Below, piece by piece: positions 43,695 through 52,096 of a stretch of 64,000 bases of DNA. The notes under the pieces were generated by a model, which saw only the letters and a list, made by a program, of their open reading frames with translations, was not told where the DNA came from and did no database searches. The position numbers and the translations under genes were made by a program. Every line of letters starts with the position of its first letter. Position 1 is the stretch's first letter. The DNA lies in NCBI GenBank assembly GCA_020850535.1, contig JADZEM010000013.1, positions 1 to 64,000 of the forward strand, read 5' to 3'. Source of the DNA: Chloroflexota bacterium. GTDB taxonomy: Bacteria; Chloroflexota; UBA6077; JACCZL01.

Positions 43695-44111
43695 TCAGAC
43701 ATGTGCTGAGCCTTCCGCGGCGGACGTGCCGTGGGCTGCTGGTGTGCCGCCACCGGAAGCAGGCGGCGTCGTGGCCCGCGTGAGAACGCGAGCACGCCGC
43801 AACAGCGTCTCGGCGGCGTCGCGCAGGTCGGTCCAAGATGCCTCAGCGGCCGGCGCCCGCGCGATGAACACGAGGTCATGGCCCGGCAGGAGGTCGGGGA
43901 GACGGTGGCGTACGGCTTCGCGGACACGCCGCTTCACCCCATTGCGTACCACCGCTTTGCCCACCCGCTTTCCTACCGAGATGCCCAGCCTGGTGGTCGC
44001 GCCGTCATTCGGCGCGACGTACAGGACGAGGAGCGGATGCCCCCATGAGCGGCGCGCAGCGCGCACCCGCTGGAAATCGGCGGGGCGGCGGAGTCGGTGC
44101 GCGCGTCGCAT
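43695..44111 (-). CDS. rnpA: Ribonuclease P protein component
   Basis: RnpA supports the RNase P RNA in removing tRNA 5' leaders. This 138-residue protein has the start RRAHRLRRPADFQRVRAARR, the central GISVGKRVGKAVVRNGVKRRVRE segment containing the RNR-type basic helix, and DLVFIARAPAAEASW after it. A C-terminal extension of about 30 residues is Thr/Pro/Gly/Ser-rich and probably disordered. It begins 25 bp after rpmH and shares its promoter. Confidence 0.95.
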   Translation of the reverse strand: MRRAHRLRRPADFQRVRAARRSWGHPLLVLYVAPNDGATTRLGISVGKRVGKAVVRNGVKRRVREAVRHRLPDLLPGHDLVFIARAPAAEASWTDLRDAAETLLRRARVLTRATTPPASGGGTPAAHGTSAAEGSAHV

Positions 44112-44136
44112 GACGGCGCGACCCTCGCCGTCCGGC

Positions 44137-44277
44137 CTACACGACCGTCAGTCGCTTGCGTCCCCGGAGCCGCCGGCGGCGCAGTACGTGACGCCCACCC
44201 GGGCTGCTCATCCGCTTGAGGAAGCCGTGCTCGCGCTTTCGTGGCACGCGCTTCGGCTGATACGTTCGTTTCGCCAC
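44137..44277 (-). CDS. rpmH: 50S ribosomal protein L34
   Basis: A 46-residue frame with a GTG start at 44277 and AGGAG about 8 nt upstream. It reads [19 protein letters not shown], then a basic KR/RR-rich helix, ending [11 protein letters not shown], which is L34. The KRTYQPKR opening and the RGRKRL close are diagnostic. L34 belongs to the large subunit and is normally the first gene of the rpmH-rnpA-yidD-yidC-jag set, as here. It is driven by the promoter at 44334-44363. No dnaA follows on the other side. Confidence 0.96.
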   Translation of the reverse strand: MAKRTYQPKRVPRKREHGFLKRMSSPGGRHVLRRRRLRGRKRLTVV

Positions 44278-44333
44278 ACCCGGGCTCCTGTCTGTTGATG
44301 CTCGATTATGTCCAAGCGATCTCTGGTGCGCGA

Positions 44334-44363
44334 ATTGTACTGAGGCCCGGAAGAGAGCGTCAA
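44334..44363 (-). promoter_or_regulatory. rpmH operon promoter
   Basis: On the minus strand, TTGACG (44358-44363) and TACAAT (44334-44339) are 18 bp apart, close to the housekeeping consensus. Transcription should begin near 44327, giving a leader of about 50 nt. A parS site lies 24 bp upstream (44387-44402), so ParB bound there could influence this promoter (inference). Confidence 0.72.
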
Positions 44364-44386
44364 CGGCTTTCCGTCCGCCTCAGGAC

Positions 44387-44402
44387 CGTTTCACGTGAAA
44401 CG
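44387..44402. other. parS: parS site 1
   Basis: CGTTTCACGTGAAACG, a perfect palindrome matching 14 of 16 positions of the ParB-site consensus TGTTNCACGTGAAACA (only the two outermost bases differ). It is 3.9 kb from parA and between the rpmH promoter and the aminotransferase gene. Confidence 0.88.
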
Positions 44403-44417
44403 AGCGAGATGCAGGTC

Positions 44418-44485
44418 GTGGATCAGGGATCGTAGATCGTGGGAAAGACACGCATCCTCCCCACGATCTACGATCCCTGATCCAC
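44418..44485 (-). repeat. Long inverted repeat built of heptamers after the aminotransferase gene
   Basis: Arms of 26 bp at 44418-44443 and 44460-44485 are perfect reverse complements with a 16-nt loop. On the minus strand the first arm reads as heptamers GGATCGT, GGATCAG, GGATCGT, AGATCGT. It starts 9 nt beyond the aminotransferase stop and could act as a transcript end hairpin, though no T-run follows. Confidence 0.85.
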
Positions 44486-44493
44486 GATCCGTG

Positions 44494-45780
44494 TCAGCTC
44501 CGCGTCGCGAGGATCTTTTCCGACGCGGCCAGCAATGAGCAGATCGCGATGCCCTCGGCCGCCTGCTCGACTTCGGTCTCGGAGGGGTAGGACGGCGCGA
44601 TACGGATGTTCGTGTCGCGCGGGTCCTGGCTGTACGGGAACGTCTGGCCGGCCGGCACCACGGTGATGCCCGCCTCCTTCGCCAGCGCCACGACTCGCTT
44701 CGCACAGCCTTCCATCACGTCCAGGCTGATGAAGTAGCCTCCCTCGGGCTTCGTCCAGGTCGCCGCGCCGGTGCCCGAGAGCAGCTCGGCGAACATCTCG
44801 TGGACCCTCGCGAACTTCGGCGCGAGGATCGCCCGGTGCTTGGCCATGTGGGCTTTCAGGCCGGCCTCGTCCTTCAGGAAGCGGGCATGCCGCAACTGAT
44901 TGATCTTGTCTGGGCCGATGCTCCGTCGTCCCATGTGCTTGAGCAGCCAGGTCACGTTGGTGGGGGAGGTCGCGACCATCGCGATGCCAGCGCCCGCCAG
45001 CGTGATCTTCGAGGTGGACCCGAAGACGAACACCCGGTCTGGGTTGCCAGCCTCGGCCGTCGCCGCAACGATGTTCGCCAGCTCGGGCGGGGTCTCCGTG
45101 AGCGTGTGGACGCCGTAGGCGTTGTCCCAGAAGAGGGTGAAGTCTGGCGCGGCGGTCTGCATGCCCGCAAGCCGCTTCACCGTCTCCTCGGAGTAGACAT
45201 CGCCCGTCGGGTTGCTGAAGCGCGGCACGCACCAGATGCCGCGAACGGTCGGGTCGTTGCCGGCCAGCCGTTCGACCATGTCCATGTCTGGCCCGGCGCC
45301 GGTCATGGGGATCGGGATCATCTTGATCCCAAAACCCTCGCACAGGCCGAAGTGGCGGTCGTAGCCGGGAGCAGGGCACAGGAAGGTGACGGCGTCTTCC
45401 TTGCTCCAGGGGCGCTGACTGCTGGGCAGGCCGAACAGCATGGCGTAGGCCATGACATCGTGCATGAGCGCGAGGCTGGAGTTGTCGCCCAGCACGATCT
45501 GCTCGATGGGCGCGCCCATCAGGCCAGCGAAGATGCGCCGCGTCTCGCGCAGCCCCTGGGCCTCGCCGAAGTAGTTGCGGACGTCGTCGCCCGACTCAGA
45601 GGTCGCGTCGTCAACGCCCGGCAGACCGAGCAGCTCCTGTGCCAGGGTCAACTGATCCTCGCCCGGCTTGCCGCGCGCCATGTTCAGATTGATGCCGCGC
45701 GCCTTGAACTCCTCGTACCGGCCGCGGAGGCGGTGTTGCAGGGCGACAAGCTGCTCTGTCGAGAGGGATTGGAGATCCAT
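44494..45780 (-). CDS. Class I/II aminotransferase, aspartate aminotransferase-like
   Basis: This 428-residue PLP enzyme belongs to a distinct group of aspartate aminotransferases that open with an INLNMARGKPGEDQL segment. Other marks are NYFGEAQGLRETRRIF, the PLP-stacking CPAPGYDRHF region, RFSNPTGDVYSE (Asn-Pro-Thr-Gly), FWDNAYGVHTL (Asp), FGSTSKITLAGAG with the Schiff-base Lys, and IRIAPSYP with the carboxylate Arg. It should exchange amino groups between aspartate (or a similar amino acid) and 2-oxoglutarate. The start is the ATG at 45780, with CTGGAG 8-9 nt upstream. Single gene followed by the heptamer hairpin and parS site 1. Confidence 0.88.
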   Translation of the reverse strand: MDLQSLSTEQLVALQHRLRGRYEEFKARGINLNMARGKPGEDQLTLAQELLGLPGVDDATSESGDDVRNYFGEAQGLRETRRIFAGLMGAPIEQIVLGDNSSLALMHDVMAYAMLFGLPSSQRPWSKEDAVTFLCPAPGYDRHFGLCEGFGIKMIPIPMTGAGPDMDMVERLAGNDPTVRGIWCVPRFSNPTGDVYSEETVKRLAGMQTAAPDFTLFWDNAYGVHTLTETPPELANIVAATAEAGNPDRVFVFGSTSKITLAGAGIAMVATSPTNVTWLLKHMGRRSIGPDKINQLRHARFLKDEAGLKAHMAKHRAILAPKFARVHEMFAELLSGTGAATWTKPEGGYFISLDVMEGCAKRVVALAKEAGITVVPAGQTFPYSQDPRDTNIRIAPSYPSETEVEQAAEGIAICSLLAASEKILATRS

Positions 45781-46127
45781 CGTGGTTGCTCCAGCCGAGA
45801 GGTAGGTCGGACGCCATGTGCGGCGTGGGCGGCACACATCGACGACCACGTACCTGCGGCGTGCGTCGGACGACGATATCTGGCCCGCTCTGCCAGCCGA
45901 AGGAGAATCGTACCGGTCGGCGGAAGCGGGCAGCTATCGGCAGAATCCGCTAACGGATGTCCATGAGGGTCGTTGGGCGCAGCCCAGTCTGACCAGTTGC
46001 GTCTGTGGCGCTCGCCAGTGGTCTGTCAGTCGTGAACGACCGGGTTGGACCTCTGCCGACGCTTCACCGTCATCCCGAGCGAAGCGACCCGTTCGGCACG
46101 CGCAGGGCAAGCCTGCCACCCTCCCCC

Positions 46128-46344
46128 CAGGGCGATTGCATGTTCATTGGTGTACCCGAAGCATCGTGGAACAGGCGGTCGGGGACTGAAGTCCCCGCCT
46201 ACACGCATTCAGTCGCTGCGCGACGGCCGTCGGGAACGGCCGGCACTGGTGCGACTGGAGCGTCGCGCAGCGACTGCAGGATGGTAGGCGGGGCTTTCAA
46301 GCCCCGACGCGGCGGCACGACGACATCAACATGCGATTGCCCTG
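46128..46344. repeat. Family A palindromic element, copy 6
   Basis: 217 bp with the usual ends and hairpins; left hairpin ACT/AGT, right CTT/AAG. Together with copy 7 and a family B element it fills most of the 937-bp stretch 45781-46717, in which I see no gene. Partial repeat fragments occupy about 46060-46127. Confidence 0.92.
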
Positions 46345-46354
46345 GCAGCAGCAT

Positions 46355-46557
46355 CAGGGCGATGGCATGACGAGCACGTCCTGCGACCTCGTCGGGGACT
46401 GAAGTCCCCGCCTACACTCATTCAGTCGCTGCGCGACGGTCGTCGGGAACGGCAGGCACTGGTGCGACTGGAGCGTCGCGCAGCGACTGCAGGATGGTAG
46501 GCGGGGCTTTCAAGCCCCGACGAGGCGGCACGACGACATCAACATGCGATTGCCCTG
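46355..46557. repeat. Family A palindromic element, copy 7
   Basis: About 203 bp, 10 bp after copy 6. The segment next to the left end is shorter and diverged (CAGGGCGATGGCATGACG), while the hairpin core and right end match copy 6 closely. Confidence 0.9.
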
Positions 46558-46568
46558 ACGACCTCTCC

Positions 46569-46676
46569 CGTTATCCCGAGCGGAGTGAGCGTGCGAACGC
46601 AGTCGAGGGATCTTCCTCGCTCCCGTGTCTGGGGAAGATCCCACTTCGCTCGTGCCTCGCCGCGGTCGGGATGACG
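46569..46676. repeat. Interspersed inverted repeat, family B, second copy
   Basis: Ends CGTTATCCCGAGC and GGTCGGGATGACG, inner pair GGATCTTCC and GGAAGATCC. It begins 11 bp after family A copy 7, so three repeats are stacked head to tail before the MBL hydrolase stop at 46718. Confidence 0.85.
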
Positions 46677-46717
46677 ACCGGCACTGAGCGACCCTGTGAT
46701 TGACACCAGACGAGCCG

Positions 46718-47530
46718 CTAGAGCGCGAAGGCCAGGCCGTCCTCGGCCATCGTGACCGGCCCGCCGAATGCTGCCTGTGCCTCAGCCAGCATCGCGGGTA
46801 CGGCGTCGTCGTCTGCGATGTGGGTCAGGATCAGGCGCTTGACGCCGGCGGCCCGGGCGACGCGGCCAGCATCGCCGGCCGTCGAGTGGCAAGGGCGGTG
46901 CACCTGCTTGGCATCCTGGTCGAGGCCGCCGCACTCGTGCAGGAGCACGTCCGCGCCCTGGGCAACCTCCGCGAGCCGGTCAGATGGGCGCGTGTCGCCG
47001 CTGTAGGCGATTCGGACGCCGTCGACCTCCACCACGCAGCCCATCGCGCCGCCGTCCACCGGCAGATGGTCGACCAGGAACGGGACCAGTCGGCCATCTG
47101 GCAGGGCCGTTGGTTGCCCGTCGAGCAGCGGGAGCCACTGGAGCGCCTCTCCGAGCGCCGCTGGCGTGCCAGACGCCTGCACCGCGAACGCTTCGCGGAG
47201 GGCGCGCAGCGTGCGCGGTTCGGAATAGACCCGCAGGCCGGCGTCGGCGATGGGCGCGCCACGCTTGAGCACCTGGATGCGCCGCCACAGCAGGAGCGGA
47301 TCGATGCCGCCCGCGTGGTCCGGGTGGCGGTGGCTGATGAAGACATCCTCAATGCTGAGAGGATCGATGCCAGCCGCCAGCAATGACCGCACGACGTTGA
47401 GGCCATGCCCGGTATCCAGCAGGATCGGCGCGGCAGTGGGCGCAGCCCGCTGCACGAGCAGGCACGCCTGGTTGCGGCGCACATTGGCAGCGCCGCCGGT
47501 CCCGAGGCAGAGGATCCGTGGTCGACTCAT
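46718..47530 (-). CDS. MBL-fold metallohydrolase, RNase Z-like group
   Basis: This 270-residue protein has the metallo-beta-lactamase fold with two metal sites: HRHPDHAGG near residue 67 (HxHxDH), LVDHLPVDGGAMG (His), YSGDTRPSD (Asp) and THIADDDAVP (His). The opening LGTGGAANVRRNQACLLV resembles RNase Z and phosphodiesterase-type members. No exosite arm typical of true tRNase Z is obvious, so it may hydrolyse another phosphodiester or an ester. The ATG at 47530 gives normal length. It stands 42 bp from the gene at 47573 on the same strand. Confidence 0.87.
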   Translation of the reverse strand: MSRPRILCLGTGGAANVRRNQACLLVQRAAPTAAPILLDTGHGLNVVRSLLAAGIDPLSIEDVFISHRHPDHAGGIDPLLLWRRIQVLKRGAPIADAGLRVYSEPRTLRALREAFAVQASGTPAALGEALQWLPLLDGQPTALPDGRLVPFLVDHLPVDGGAMGCVVEVDGVRIAYSGDTRPSDRLAEVAQGADVLLHECGGLDQDAKQVHRPCHSTAGDAGRVARAAGVKRLILTHIADDDAVPAMLAEAQAAFGGPVTMAEDGLAFAL

Positions 47531-47572
47531 TGCGTCAGCATGATAGCCGGCTGGACGACCGTGCAGCCGGTG

Positions 47573-48469
47573 CTACGCCTCTCGTGCCAGCGCGAGGAGA
47601 TCGGCCCAGTCGTCGGCCCGCAGGATGCCATCCATCATGCGATCCAGGGCTGGCAGGTCGGTCGTCTGGTGGATGGTCGCGACCGTGGCGGCATCCGGTG
47701 CGCCGAAGCGCTGCGCTCCGAGCCGGAGGATGTCGCGCTGCGCCCGCTGCCGCTCACCTGCTTCCCGCCCTTCTTCTCGCCCCTCTTCGAGGATGATCTG
47801 GTACGTGATGGACTCTCGCATGTACGGGAACCTCCGGAGCAGGTCGCGGATCGCCTCTTCATCATACCGCAGCCCCATGAGCAGGGAGACGCTCGACCAG
47901 ATCTCGTCGGCTGTGCTCCGAGGGAGGTCATCTCCCATGCGCTCCTCGATGCGGCGGAGCACTTCGGGGAGGCGTCCGGGCGGCAGGGCGGCCAACGGCG
48001 CGAGCGGCAGGATGCCCAGCCCGCCGCCGAGGAACTCCTCCACGGGACGCTCCCAGATACGGACCACCCGGAACCAGAAGGAGATGGTCAGGTCATCCGT
48101 TGCGCCTTGAAGGTCGAGTCGACCAGACAGCTCCGGTCCGTCAGCCTCTGGGCGCAGCAGTACCACGGTCGATTCGACGGGGGAGGCGTGGCGGTGCCGC
48201 AGCAGCGCGTGATACTGCAACAGGCGTGAGGGCAGACGCGGATCCCGGCTGGCCTGCACTTCGAGATGCGCGAGCCAGGGAGTCGGAGCATCGATCCGCA
48301 GGAGCTTGTCAACTTCGGCCAGGACCGTCGAGATCTCGGACTCGACGGGGTGGACCGGGCCATTCACGGGCAAGCCGGCCAGCCGCAGCCAGCTAACCGG
48401 GTCTTCCTCGATCAGCCTGCGGGTGGCAACGTCAAAACGGGCGTGGCCCTGCTCCCTCTTGCACGACAC
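47573..48469 (-). CDS. Rpn/DUF4351-like PD-(D/E)XK nuclease family protein
   Basis: About 298 residues. The N-terminal 170 residues match the Rpn-type (recombination-promoting nuclease) group: a DVATRRLIEEDPVSWLRLAG start, a metal Asp in LLRIDAPTP, Glu and Gln in AHLEVQASRDPRLPSRLLQY, and strand VVLLRPEADG. These are the D...ExQ form of the PD-(D/E)XK motif. The C-terminal part is helical and charged (ILEEGREEGREAGERQRAQ), as in such proteins. The start is set at the GTG at 48469; the open frame reaches 49141 but runs through the VWA gene in another frame. No transposon ends are seen. Role: probably a genomic nuclease of unknown biological function. Confidence 0.7.
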   Translation of the reverse strand: MSCKREQGHARFDVATRRLIEEDPVSWLRLAGLPVNGPVHPVESEISTVLAEVDKLLRIDAPTPWLAHLEVQASRDPRLPSRLLQYHALLRHRHASPVESTVVLLRPEADGPELSGRLDLQGATDDLTISFWFRVVRIWERPVEEFLGGGLGILPLAPLAALPPGRLPEVLRRIEERMGDDLPRSTADEIWSSVSLLMGLRYDEEAIRDLLRRFPYMRESITYQIILEEGREEGREAGERQRAQRDILRLGAQRFGAPDAATVATIHQTTDLPALDRMMDGILRADDWADLLALAREA

Positions 48470-48558
48470 GCAGGATACGCGATGCGATGGGGCGCCCGCG
48501 GAGACGGGCGACGAGCGGGTTCCCGGGCGGCGATTGGCGTCCAGCTCGCTGAGCGCGG

Positions 48559-50502
48559 CTACGGCTCGTACACCAGCTCGGACTTGCCGACCTCGAGCCG
48601 GTCGCCCGGCTGGAGGACGTACGGGTTCGGGAGCGTCCGGCCGTGGTGGCGGGTCGGGTTCATTGGGCCGAGGTCGCGGTAGACGAAGTGTCCGTCCTCC
48701 CAGGAGATGCGAGCATGCCGCCGGGAGACGCGTGGGTCCGCCACGACGATCACGCCGGGGCCTTCGGATCGCCCGATGATCTGATCCTGGGTGAGCGGCC
48801 ACGCGTGCTCGGGTGACCCTGGCGCCCGGACGGTGAGCCGAGCGGAGGCTGGCGGCCCCGTCACCGCGCTGTACATGGCTGTCTGCGCCTCGCGCGTATC
48901 GTGCAGTGTGGCGCCTTCGACGGCCCGTGCCTCGCGCGTCACCGGCTCGAATGTGCCGGTCGGGGCCTGCGTCCCGCCTGGCAGGGACCGTCGGCGGTCC
49001 GGCGGGGGGAAACCAGGCTGCCCTGGTGGACCATGTGGTCCAAATTGGGCGGGTGGCGGCGTCGAGCGTCGGCTGAGTGCGAAGATGATCCCGCCGCCTG
49101 CCGCCAGCATCACGATCAGGCCCAGCCCGATGCCGAGCCACGCCAGCGAGGAGTCCTCCTCAAACAGTTTTGCGATGCCGGTCGGCTCGGGGGTGGACGT
49201 CGGTGTACTGGTCAGGGTGGGATTGGCCGTGCCGCCCGCCGTCGGCGTGCCTGCGACTCCAGCCCCGGCGACGGGCGACAGGCTGGCGCTCGGGGACGGG
49301 CTGGGCGCGGGGACGACGGTTGTGGCGGCGACGACGAGCGGCACCTGCTGCTCGGCCACGCGGTCGCCGAGCCGGGCCCGGATCGTGAGCGTGTGCTGGC
49401 CGGGGGGCGTCTCGGCAGTGTTCCACGTGAAACGGTAGGGCGGCTCGGTGACCGTGCCGAGCGGCGCGTCGTCCAGGAGATACTCGACGGCGTCTACGCG
49501 CTCGGCGTTCTCCAGCGTGGGTTGCAGCTGCACCTGCCCGCTGACCGTCGCGCCCGCCGGCAACGTGGGCACGGACACCGCCAGCGGCATCGGCGGCGCG
49601 GCGAACCGATGCGAGGCCCGCGCCTGCTGGCCGTTCTGGCTGACGGCGATCTCCACTTCGTTCTCTGGCGGCCGCGTGTCCGGGGCGCGGTAGCGCAGGA
49701 CGTACTGCTTCCGGAGCAGATCCGCCATCTGAGCCGTGCGCTCGGCCAGCCGCTCGGCGGACGGCGCTTCGCCCAGCGTGCCGCCAGTGGTGAGCGTCAG
49801 CCGACGGAGCGGCTCGATCTGAAACTGCCCGATGGCGATGGCCGACACCGGTGTGCTGGTCTCGCGGGCGCGTGCGATCACGTCGTCGAGCTTCAGCGTG
49901 CTGTGCGTGTCCTCGCCGTCGCTGATGACCACCACGGCGCGCCGCCCCAGCGGCTCTTTCGCCACCAGCGACACGGCCTCAAAGACGCCGTCGTAGAGCG
50001 TTGTGTCGCCCTTCGCCTGGAGGCCGTCGAGAGCGCGGCTGAGCGCCTCACGGTCGCCGGTCAGCCCCTGCACCACCGAGGCCGTCTGCCCAAACGTGAC
50101 GATGGCCCCCCGGTCACGCGGCCCCATCTTCTCGAGGAACTGGCGGACGGCTGCGCGGGCATCGTCGAGCGGCTGACCCTGCATGCTGCCGCTGGTGTCG
50201 ATGGCCACGACGACCGCCAGCCCATCTTGGTCCGCCTCGGCCAGTTGCAGCGTCAATTCGGGGATGGGCTTCCCATTGTGGACGACCTGGACGCGGTCCT
50301 TGCTGACATCGGTGATCGGGAGGCCGGCGGCGTCGGTGAAGGTAAAGTAGACCGCCACCTGTGGGAACTCATCCGTCAGCACCTGGTTGACGACGAGGAG
50401 CAGGTCGGCGGCTGATGCTGGGCGGGTGGTCTGAGCCATCGGCAGCACCCAGACCAGCAGGATGGCCACCAGCGAGACCCAGCGACGTTGCGTGGCTGTC
50501 AC
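48559..50502 (-). CDS. Exported VWA-domain protein with a C-terminal FHA domain
   Basis: This 647-residue protein has a signal peptide or anchor (VSLVAILLVWVLPMAQT), then a von Willebrand A domain (about residues 85-285) with an intact metal site Asp102-Thr-Ser104-Gly-Ser106 in VAIDTSGSMQG. A beta-sandwich segment follows (about 315-395), then a Pro/Ser/Thr-rich stretch (about 395-445), a transmembrane helix at about 454-478, a Pro-rich tail, and an FHA domain (about 560-640) with IIGRSEG, DPRVSRRHARIS and NPTRHHG-type phosphothreonine-binding residues. It could relay outside binding to a cytoplasmic phosphoprotein (inference). The start is the GTG at 50502; the frame upstream to 51960 lies antisense to a flavoprotein gene. 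parS site 2 is inside it. Confidence 0.87.
   Translation of the reverse strand: MTATQRRWVSLVAILLVWVLPMAQTTRPASAADLLLVVNQVLTDEFPQVAVYFTFTDAAGLPITDVSKDRVQVVHNGKPIPELTLQLAEADQDGLAVVVAIDTSGSMQGQPLDDARAAVRQFLEKMGPRDRGAIVTFGQTASVVQGLTGDREALSRALDGLQAKGDTTLYDGVFEAVSLVAKEPLGRRAVVVISDGEDTHSTLKLDDVIARARETSTPVSAIAIGQFQIEPLRRLTLTTGGTLGEAPSAERLAERTAQMADLLRKQYVLRYRAPDTRPPENEVEIAVSQNGQQARASHRFAAPPMPLAVSVPTLPAGATVSGQVQLQPTLENAERVDAVEYLLDDAPLGTVTEPPYRFTWNTAETPPGQHTLTIRARLGDRVAEQQVPLVVAATTVVPAPSPSPSASLSPVAGAGVAGTPTAGGTANPTLTSTPTSTPEPTGIAKLFEEDSSLAWLGIGLGLIVMLAAGGGIIFALSRRSTPPPAQFGPHGPPGQPGFPPPDRRRSLPGGTQAPTGTFEPVTREARAVEGATLHDTREAQTAMYSAVTGPPASARLTVRAPGSPEHAWPLTQDQIIGRSEGPGVIVVADPRVSRRHARISWEDGHFVYRDLGPMNPTRHHGRTLPNPYVLQPGDRLEVGKSELVYEP
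49419..49434. other. parS: parS site 2 (inside the VWA-FHA gene)
   Basis: TGTTCCACGTGAAACG matches 15 of 16 positions of the consensus TGTTNCACGTGAAACA. It lies in the coding sequence for the beta-sandwich segment (Phe-Thr-Trp-Asn-Thr), so the codons accommodate the site. Confidence 0.88.
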
Positions 50503-50706
50503 GGCTTCTGGCTCACCCCTGTGCGTGCGGCGCGAACGGCCCTGCACGGCGCATCCTAGCACGTGCTGTGCAGGGCAGGAAGGATTCGACGGCCAAACTC
50601 TCCGACCGGATATATTGAGAGACTTGACTGGGCGAACGCACTGAACAGCAACGCTGCTCGCCACGGGCCAGCACGGACGCCGGCAGGGAACCGCCGCTGT
50701 GGTAGC

Positions 50707-52005
50707 ATGGATTCCCCTGCGCGGTCCGACACCAGCCGTGGGGCCAGCTCCGGATGGTACGACGTGGTCACGATTGATTACCTCATCATCGGTGGCGGGC
50801 TGGCCGGGGTCACGGCCGCCGAAACGCTTCGCGCGCTCGGTGCGCGAGGCTCGGTCGCGATTGTCTCGGGTGAGATCGACCCTCCCCATGACCGGCCGCC
50901 GCTGTCCAAGGAGTTGCTGCGCGACGAGCGCTCGCGGCAGCAAGTGCTGCTGCGCCCGCTGGATTTCTACCAGTCGCGCCGGATCGGGCTGGTACTCGGG
51001 CGGCCGGCCCTGGCCTTGAAGCCCGCCGAACAAGAGGTCACCCTGGCCGATGGCGAGACGATCAAGTATCAGCGCCTGCTGTTGGCGACCGGCGGCCGAC
51101 CGCGCAGCATCGGCGTGCCGGGCGAGTCGCTGCCGGGCATCTATCAGCTCCGGACGCTGGCTGAGGCCGAGCGGCTGAAGGAGGCCGCCGGCTCCTCGAC
51201 GCGGGTGGTGGTGATCGGCGCAAGCTTCATCGGGCTGGAGGTGGCCGCCTCGCTCTGCGAGCGGGGCCTGGACGTGACGGTCCTGAGTCAGGATGACCAG
51301 TTGTGGCCCAACTTGATGCCGGCCGAGCTTGCGGCGGCCATGCAGGCCGACTTCGAGGCCAGGGGCGTCGCCTTCCGCCACAACGTCCGGGTGACGGGCT
51401 TCGAAGGGAAAGAGCGCCTGGAGTACATCGTCACCAACGCTGGCGATGTCGAGGCGTCCTTTGTGGTGGAGGGCGTCGGCATCCAGTTGAACGTCGAGCT
51501 TGCGGCGGCGGCCGGGCTGGAGGTCGAGGGCGGTATCGTGGTGGACCGTCGATTGCAGACGTCCGCGCCGGGGATCTTCGCGGCGGGCGATGTGGCCAGC
51601 TTCCCGGATGCCTACGCCGGGCTGGACGGTCGCCCGAAGCGGCGGCACGTCGAGCACTGGGACAATGCCGTCGCGCAGGGGCGGGTGGCCGGGGCGAACA
51701 TGTCCGGCAAGCGCGTCCGCTTCGAGCACGTCCCCTACTTCTGGACCGACCTGTTCGAGCACTCGATCAACGTCGTCGGCAATCTTGATGGCGCAGAGAT
51801 CCTGATGCAGCGCGGCTCGCTGGAGCGTCGCCAGTGTACGTATCTGGTGCTGCGGGGCGGCTACGTGCGCGGGGCGATCATGCTGAACCGGGCAACCGAC
51901 CGCCGCGCGCTGACGGAGCTGATCGGGAAGCGGGTGCCGATCGAGGATCACCTGGAGCAACTGGCCGATCCGTCGTTCAAGCTCGCACAGCTGGTCCCCG
52001 CGTGA
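50707..52005 (+). CDS. FAD/NAD(P)-dependent oxidoreductase, ferredoxin-reductase-like
   Basis: This 432-residue pyridine-nucleotide-disulphide-type flavoprotein resembles ferredoxin/rubredoxin reductases. The FAD motif is YLIIGGGLAGVTAAETL, the second (NADH) motif VVVIGASFIGLEVAASL near residue 170, and the FAD-closing motif APGIFAAGDVASF. The HWDNAVAQGRVAGANMSG segment fits the AIF/reductase group, and VPYFWTDLFEHSINVVG its C-terminal domain. No redox-active CxxC is visible, so electrons probably go to a ferredoxin or other one-electron carrier. The start is the ATG at 50707; a GTG at 50764, immediately before the FAD fold, is an alternative. It is divergent from the VWA gene and leads into the WYL regulator. 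Confidence 0.88.
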   Translation: MDSPARSDTSRGASSGWYDVVTIDYLIIGGGLAGVTAAETLRALGARGSVAIVSGEIDPPHDRPPLSKELLRDERSRQQVLLRPLDFYQSRRIGLVLGRPALALKPAEQEVTLADGETIKYQRLLLATGGRPRSIGVPGESLPGIYQLRTLAEAERLKEAAGSSTRVVVIGASFIGLEVAASLCERGLDVTVLSQDDQLWPNLMPAELAAAMQADFEARGVAFRHNVRVTGFEGKERLEYIVTNAGDVEASFVVEGVGIQLNVELAAAAGLEVEGGIVVDRRLQTSAPGIFAAGDVASFPDAYAGLDGRPKRRHVEHWDNAVAQGRVAGANMSGKRVRFEHVPYFWTDLFEHSINVVGNLDGAEILMQRGSLERRQCTYLVLRGGYVRGAIMLNRATDRRALTELIGKRVPIEDHLEQLADPSFKLAQLVPA

Positions 52006-52079
52006 GCCAGGAGCACCGGCCGCGGCGCTACCGGCGAGAGGTCGCCGACGCGCTCACCGATCTGGTGGCTGGCCGCTGA
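52002..52079 (+). CDS. Possible 25-residue leader/linker peptide between flavoprotein and WYL genes
   Basis: A GTG at 52002 overlaps the flavoprotein stop (GTGA), and a 25-residue frame reads MSQEHRPRRYRREVADALTD and five more residues. Its stop (52077-52079) overlaps a CTG at 52076 that is in frame with the WYL regulator (CTGA). The arginine-rich helix-like sequence matches no known family. Such nested overlaps are typical of translational coupling, but a chance frame is possible. Confidence 0.3.
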   Translation: MSQEHRPRRYRREVADALTDLVAGR

Positions 52080-52096
52080 ACCGCACCGACCGGCTG

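Noticed and set aside
44278-44330. An origin directly beside rpmH
   Set aside because: No DnaA-box matches are found there; the region is explained by the rpmH promoter and parS site.
50503-51960. N-terminal extension of the VWA-FHA frame (486 codons)
   Set aside because: It runs antisense through the flavoprotein gene and lies before a clear signal peptide at the GTG start.
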